Of a stretch of DNA of 14,105 bases, positions 9,301 through 14,105 are shown in pieces. The notes below the pieces were generated by a model. It saw nothing but the letters and a program-made list of their open reading frames with translations, was not told where the DNA came from and did no database searches. The DNA lies in contig JAAAUF010000986.1 in the NCBI GenBank assembly GCA_015499985.1, positions 719 to 14,823 of the forward strand, read 5' to 3'. Numbering within the stretch: the first letter of the stretch is position 1; each line of letters opens with the position of its first letter. This DNA comes from Haplosporangium gracile. Lineage: Eukaryota > Mortierellomycota > Mortierellomycetes > Mortierellales > Mortierellaceae. A program made the position numbers and the translations under genes.

Positions 9301-12300
9301 TCTGAAGAAGCTGCGAGTGCTGATTAGGAATGGATCGATTCGATGGACGAACGAGTTCATCAAAGTTGGAGGACCGCTGGCATTACTTCAGTTCTGTCAA
9401 CATGTTCAGCGGACAGAGGAAACGTAAGTTACTTGGTAGTATATATTTACAACTGTTTGCTATGAAAACATGGAAGTTACTCTAACATGCTATACCCCGT
9501 CCGTATCTCGTCCTGGAATAACTACAGGAAATTGGGTCAACGGAGGCGCCTTCTCCATCAAGTTGTTCAGTGCATCAAAGCAATCGTGACGCTTGACGGA
9601 GGTGTAGCGTCCTTGACAACTGAACCCATTTTTTTCTCGCTCATGAGGACCATGGCCATCCAAGAGGCCCCGGTATTGTCGGCCACAAGCAAGGACAATC
9701 TGCAAGGATCAAAGATCAAGACAGGAGGACTCTTTGGCGTCGTTGGCGGTGGGGCTTCCGGGTTAGGAGGACAACGATATCGATCATCATCTATTCCTAA
9801 ACCACTTCCACAGCCACGTTTCGGACATCAACCTCCCTTCCAGTCTTCGCCTGCCCTCTTATTGGATCAGGTACCAACATTCTCCAACACACAGGCGGCT
9901 GTTCATATATTGAGTGCTATCTTGGCACGAGCGCCAGAGCTCCGGGACAAAGTCTTGAAGGAGACGGTGGCGGATCGGAATTCGACTCTCGCTCAGAGAA
10001 AAAATGGCGAAGGGCAATCCACTGCATGGGTCTTTTCCGAGTGGATCGGATATTTGAAGGAGGTCATGCACGTCTGTGGTATCGAGGCGCCTGTCACCGC
10101 GTTACCGACAACACTGCCGTCCTTAGGCCGTCGAAACGATGGCAACAATCAGGATCGAGGTCAAAAGAGCAGCTCGCCTCCTCGTGTGACCTCCGTGGGC
10201 GCTGGGATTATGTCCCAAGGATGCGGACCGTCAGGTTCATCGCTCTCGATCTTTTCACTGGAGAACATTCGAAACAGACGCAGGCACAGTGCTGCTGCTA
10301 CACCTCAGGCCAACCGAAGCACACCGAACGTAACGACTGGCGGGATCAGATTTGAATCTGGCGAAGATCGAGAAGTCCTTGCGTACCTGGTATGAGACAA
10401 CCATGTGTTTTGAAAATCCATCTGGTCCCCCTTTTTTTTTATGGCACTGAATTACTTCTTTTTACTGACTTCAGTATTCGTATCTGCAAATGCTGATTGC
10501 CCATTAGACCGCTCATTTAGAGCTTGTGTCGAAACTCGTCTTCGAGATGCACATGTCCTCACCAGGACTTGCCTTTGCAAAGAGCATCAAACAAGAACAA
10601 TTAGAGGACTACTTTGAGGTATATATTGCTACGTCTGTGTTTTCGTCTTTCGGTAATGCGTTATGAAAAGCCATGCAGTAAATTAACGACGGATATATGC
10701 ATGTCGCCTGGTTCCTTAGCGCCTGAGATCAACGTTCATTCAAAATCATGATCTGTGCGCCCAAATTGAGGATCTTGTGATACAGCTTTCAGCGCTTCCA
10801 AGCACTACACAAATCATGGCGAATCTTCTGGCAAAGGATCTGCCCACTATCCCTCCCATCGATACACAGTCGTACTCTCAACACAGTCGCGGCCAGCAAG
10901 GACGCCAGCAGCGCCAGCAATATCCCGCTGCAAGCCCTACGTCTCCAGCCTTTCAGCTCAGCCAGCAATCTCTTGTCTTTCAACGTCTGCCGGTCAAGGA
11001 TGTCAAGTACAACTCCGATATCGATCCAAAGACTGCTGCCATTGAGATTCCTGCTCGAGCTAGTAGCCTCGATACAATAGGGAGTACAAACACCTATAGC
11101 AGTGCCAACGACGACAGCCAGCACCTTCGCAACAACAACACATCAAGTAGCACCACCAATATCGGCGGTAGAACCACCAAAGACCAACGTGTGATGAATA
11201 ATGGCGCTACCAGGATCGACTCAAAGGTTCAACAACGAGTGTCACAGTTCCAGCAGCAGCAGCCATCACAGCGGTATGACATCCATACAGACAATGGGAA
11301 GGAGGCTCTGGTCATGCAGAACGGTGAGATCAGTCCTGTGCTGGTCAAGCCTCTCAGTCGTCACATTTCGTTCAAAAAGGATGTCCCTGATGGAGATCGG
11401 TGCAACAACCCTAGGAGCTACAACCCTCTTCTGCCCTCACAGCCTCAGCAACAGTATCACCGGCAAAATCTAGCTGGAAGAGTATCCAGTCAGATTGCTT
11501 TCCGAGAGGACATGACTTCAAATACCTCTGCACATCACAAGTCGGTATCACGTTCAACATCCTCGAGGTCTGCCCCTCCCATGCCTCCTAACCCTATCTC
11601 TGACTTACAGTTACCCGTCATTCCGTCCAAAAGCAAGAATCGACCTAGTTCGATGGATGCGAAGGGAAGTAGACATGACGCCATTGGTGCTCGTGTCGAA
11701 AAAGTAATCATCAAGCTTGATCACCCACACCAGCGGCACCAGGAACCCAAATCGCGTTTTTTGCAGTATCCTCCGCAGTCTCCGTCAGTTAGGTCTTTTC
11801 CCTCGTCGAGAGCTAATCTGGAACCCAAGCAGAACCCATCCGCGGCCAAGGAGAATGTTCGAGAAGACTTCCAAGATTTGGGCAATGGAATGGGTTCACG
11901 CAAAGATAGTTCGAGTGCTTTTGGATGCGCTCAACGCCCGTATCTGAACAGTCGTGTCTGTACTCTCAACAGTGGATACGATAAGTCAAGCGGCATCACA
12001 GAATCAGCAACGACAGCGCCTAGCAACAATCAAATGTCGGCTGTACCCACGAGCGAAGCAGGATCGACAATGCTAGGTGGCGGTCAAGCTTGCCCAGAGG
12101 CCATCGCACATGGCGTCCACAATGTCAGCATTGATGGATCGGTGATGTCAACGTGGTCTTCGACAACCTCATCTGGTTTCTCAGCAACTTCAACCTCCTC
12201 TGCCTCCTCTACTTCGCCACCATCAGCAGCAGCCCCAGTCTTCCCAACGACTACATCTTCACCCGAGTCATCAACACCTATTCCTCCTAACAGAGAGAGT

Positions 12301-12657
12301 CGTCACAAACCAGGAGCGGATAGCATGACGAAGAAGGGAGTGCACCAGTTCCGCAATGTTGATTTCGATAACAGGATCCAAGAGGATGTACGCAAACTGG
12401 CCTCCTCTGCCTTGATCCCGTCTGTTTTCATCGTTCACCACGGCAACAACAACAAAGGCGACGGTGGAAGCAAGGGCGAGTCGGACACGGCAGGTTCTGC
12501 TATAAAGGTTATGGGTCGATACTCGGTGCAGGCAACAGACCCCAAGGTCCTAGAGGCACCCATTATTGTCCCTGAGGATATGTCGTTAATGCGGGAGAAG
12601 TACATTCAGGCACAGATTAGCGAGTTAGTCATTCCGCCCATGATGCGCAAGATATAA
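6352..12657 (+). CDS. Formin-like GBD/FH3-domain protein lacking FH2 (five exons)
   Basis: Predicted Rho-GTPase-binding scaffold, probably acting at sites of polarised growth. Exons are 6352-8751, 8867-9423, 9528-10389, 10508-10618 and 10720-12657, giving about 1955 aa. Residues 1-790 are disordered, rich in Gln/Asn/Ser/Pro, with proline clusters such as SPPPPLPPS. Residues about 800-1352 resemble the diaphanous-formin GBD and armadillo-like FH3 domains. Key stretches are TVTKLESLPTSRKWAML, MPPQFFVDLL, LRVLIRNGSIRWTNEFIKVG, KLGQRRRLLHQVVQCIKAIV and AAVHILSAILARAPELRDK. Two polar loops are inserted (about 1032-1107 and 1171-1264). The rest is Ser/Gln-rich except for a more ordered C-terminus (about 1848-1955). 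I see no FH1-FH2 block and no DAD motif, so direct actin nucleation is not expected. The ATG at 6352 (ACC before ATG) is the first ATG in this frame; an upstream in-frame GTG at 6280 is ignored. Domain assignment is by pattern recognition; the cellular role is inferred. Confidence 0.83.
8752..8866 (+). other. Intron 1 of the GBD/FH3 gene
   Basis: 115-nt phase-0 intron, donor CTG|GTAAGA and acceptor CCTTAG|GCC. A CTAAT branch-like motif is at 8829-8833. Splicing joins ...DIAFSEKL to ATLSLPPNTV..., which restores the start of the GBD-like region. Unspliced, the frame stops at about 8815. Confidence 0.88.
9424..9527 (+). other. Intron 2 of the GBD/FH3 gene
   Basis: 104-nt phase-2 intron, donor GAAAC|GTAAGT (strong consensus) and acceptor ACTACAG|G. 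A perfect CTAAC branch motif is at 9482-9486. The spliced codon is ACG (Thr), giving ...QRTEET-KLGQRRR... across the GBD/FH3 boundary region. Confidence 0.9.
10390..10507 (+). other. Intron 3 of the GBD/FH3 gene
   Basis: 118-nt phase-0 intron, donor CTG|GTATGA and acceptor CCATTAG|ACC, with a CTGAC branch-like motif at 10465-10469. It joins ...EVLAYL to TAHLELVSKLVFEM..., a helical FH3-like segment. A competing CAG at about 10474 would break the reading frame. Confidence 0.82.
10619..10719 (+). other. Intron 4 of the GBD/FH3 gene
   Basis: 101-nt phase-0 intron, donor TTTGAG|GTATAT and acceptor TTCCTTAG|CGC, with a TTAAC branch-like motif at 10683-10687. It follows a short 111-nt exon (10508-10618) and joins ...EQLEDYFE to RLRSTFIQNHDLCAQI... 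Confidence 0.85.
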
Positions 12658-12838
12658 ATACTTTTTTCAAGTGCCCTTCTCGCGCGTCCGTGTGACTGCT
12701 TTCTATGTTGCGCTTGTTGATAGGTTATGTTGATCTTTAACCCTTCAGTCCTTTTGTCTGCTCCTTCATCGCTGCCGCACCGCAAACACCCTTCGTCCGT
12801 TACATTCCAGAGTACACCAGCATTCTCTACTGCCCACC
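12658..12838 (+). promoter_or_regulatory. Compact 181-nt spacer: 3' end of the GBD/FH3 gene and RRG9 promoter/5' UTR
   Basis: This short head-to-tail spacer must contain both the poly(A) region of the upstream gene and the promoter of the downstream gene. An A/T-rich TATAAATA overlaps the upstream stop codon, and a TGATAG motif lies near 12719. The last 80 nt are pyrimidine-rich and lead into a good start context (CCACC before ATG). I see no clear AATAAA and no TATA box placed for the downstream gene. Confidence 0.55.
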
Positions 12839-14105
12839 ATGTCCGCTCTAAATGCAACACCTTTGCGCTCAGGATGTCGGCTCCTCAAGACGATTAGATC
12901 ACAGCCCGCACGGATACCCTTTCGTCAGACTGTGTCATCCATGTCTGCTGACGCTTCACGGTCGAGGTCCTTAACCACCATAAGCACCAATACCGCCGCT
13001 TCTATTCCTTCTTTGGATCAATACAACAGTAATACGGCGACTGGATCTTTTAGAGATGTAGAGCTCCCTGTCATCAGTACACCTCTCCAGGATGCCTTTC
13101 AGCACCCTTCAGTTCTCCAAGCGGCCAAAAAACGGTGGGGTCTTGATTCGCCCAAGTCGATAAATTCAGGACTCAAGGTCGGAGTAATCTACCCAGAAGG
13201 GCGGGCAGAGATAGCGGATTTGACACGTAGGATGGTGGAAGACAGAGTTCTGGGCGGACAGACTGGACAACGACAAGTACAGGGCAAAAACAATAACAAT
13301 GCACACGACACATCGGTAGCGACGAAAGCAGGAACAACTCCTTATCTATTGAAAAGGGCGTCAGTTGCAATGACTTCAGCATCACCAAACCCGCATCTCC
13401 ATAAGGCGCCACGAGATGCGAACAGTACGGCAATTGAAGTGCCTCTATGGAAGAAGCATCGTGAGGCGATCAAGTCCAAGACTGGAGGACAAGCATGGAA
13501 CCCACAGAAGAAGCTTACTCGACAAGCCATGGAGGAGGTTCGATACCTTCGGAAGCAGGTATATTTTTTTCTAGTTGCAACTGGTTACTAAAACTGGGTG
13601 GAATGATGACGGGGTCCTGTATTAACTAGGCAATTCACGCCTGTTCCTGTTTATTCATTCTTTAACTAGTTCCCAGAAGAATGGACAACAGCAAAACTCG
13701 CAGATCATTTTAATGTTGCTGGAGAATCAATCGCCAAGATCCTACGGACCCACTATCAACCTACCCCGGAGCGAGCAGCACAACAGGATGAGATCCGACA
13801 ACGTCGTCGCAAGGAGAACATCTCTGCCAATATCGAGAGGATTAAAGTGGAACGTCAGACTGCGTGGACTGCGCGCAAGGCGGAGCGGGGAGAAACTCGG
13901 CTCAAACAGAATGCCGAACGACTTGCTGCTCAGCTTGCAGAAAAGGGCGAACTCACATCACACGCCAATGGCTCACAACAACGCCAGTTGAAAGAGACCA
14001 TGACTCTGGATGAGTACGAGCGGATCAAAAACGACCGACATTCGGCTTGGCTGGCGCGCCAGGCTGAACGTAAGCGTGGAAACGCTGAATTACCCATTCA
14101 GATCA
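12839..14105 (+). CDS. RRG9: Rrg9 / Neugrin-family mitochondrial protein (partial, 3' end outside window)
   Basis: Yeast Rrg9 is needed for respiratory growth and mitochondrial genome maintenance, and its animal relative neugrin acts on mitochondrial rRNA; a similar matrix role is likely here. Exon 1 is 12839-13558 and exon 2 runs from 13670 past the window end; 385 residues are visible without a stop. The N-terminus (residues 1-50) is rich in Arg, Ser and Thr, poor in acidic residues, and fits a mitochondrial targeting sequence. The Neugrin-type domain spans about residues 201-275. Its marks are VPLWKKHREAIKSK, AWNPQKKLTRQAMEEVRYL and, after the intron, FPEEWTTAKLADHFNVAGES and IAKILRTHYQPTPE. 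A charged helical tail follows and holds two copies of an ERIK..R..AW.AR.AER motif (residues 296-313 and 357-374). The protein is longer than yeast Rrg9 because of a long N-terminal part and this tail. Start context is good (CCACC before ATG). The family call is confident; the exact function in this organism is inferred. Confidence 0.87.
13559..13669 (+). other. Intron 1 of the RRG9-like gene
   Basis: 111-nt phase-0 intron, donor AAGCAG|GTATAT and acceptor TTTAACTAG|TTC, with a TTAAC branch-like motif at 13622-13626. It interrupts the Neugrin-type domain between RYLRKQ and FPEEWTTAKL, and joining the two restores a continuous family-like sequence. Confidence 0.9.

Overview
The window looks like nuclear DNA from a filamentous fungus, most likely an early-diverging lineage such as Mortierellomycotina or Mucoromycotina. 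This is inferred from six short GT-AG introns of 101-118 nt, CTRAY- or TTAAC-like branch motifs 32-43 nt before each acceptor, Gln/Asn/Ser-rich proteins, good ATG contexts and a mitochondrial Rrg9/Neugrin protein. Lineage is inference; no rRNA or other taxonomic marker is present. There is no bacterial, phage, CRISPR or transposon signature.

Layout: (1) 1-345, a poly(A) run at the window edge and the presumed 3' flank of the first gene. (2) 346-2609, minus strand, a two-exon GATA-type zinc-finger transcription factor (about 720 aa). (3) 2610-6351, a 3.7-kb gene-free divergent intergenic region. It has purine-rich and pyrimidine-rich blocks, several WGATAR and AGGGG-type motifs, a perfect splice-donor octamer on the minus strand, and a 111-nt pure pyrimidine tract built from an 8-bp repeat. 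(4) 6352-12657, plus strand, a five-exon gene of about 1955 aa. It carries a formin-type Rho-GTPase-binding and FH3 module between long disordered regions, with no FH2 actin-nucleating domain. (5) 12658-12838, a compact 181-nt intergenic spacer. (6) 12839 to the window end, plus strand, an RRG9/Neugrin-family mitochondrial protein with one intron, still open at the end. It carries a duplicated 18-residue motif after the Neugrin domain.

The three genes do not form an obvious pathway: one is a transcriptional regulator, one a probable Rho-linked polarity or cytoskeleton scaffold, and one a mitochondrial gene-expression or genome-maintenance factor. The observations most worth following are the FH2-less formin-like architecture, the duplicated motif in the Rrg9-like protein, and possible alternative 5' ends of the GATA gene. 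I see no convincing multi-gene novel system.
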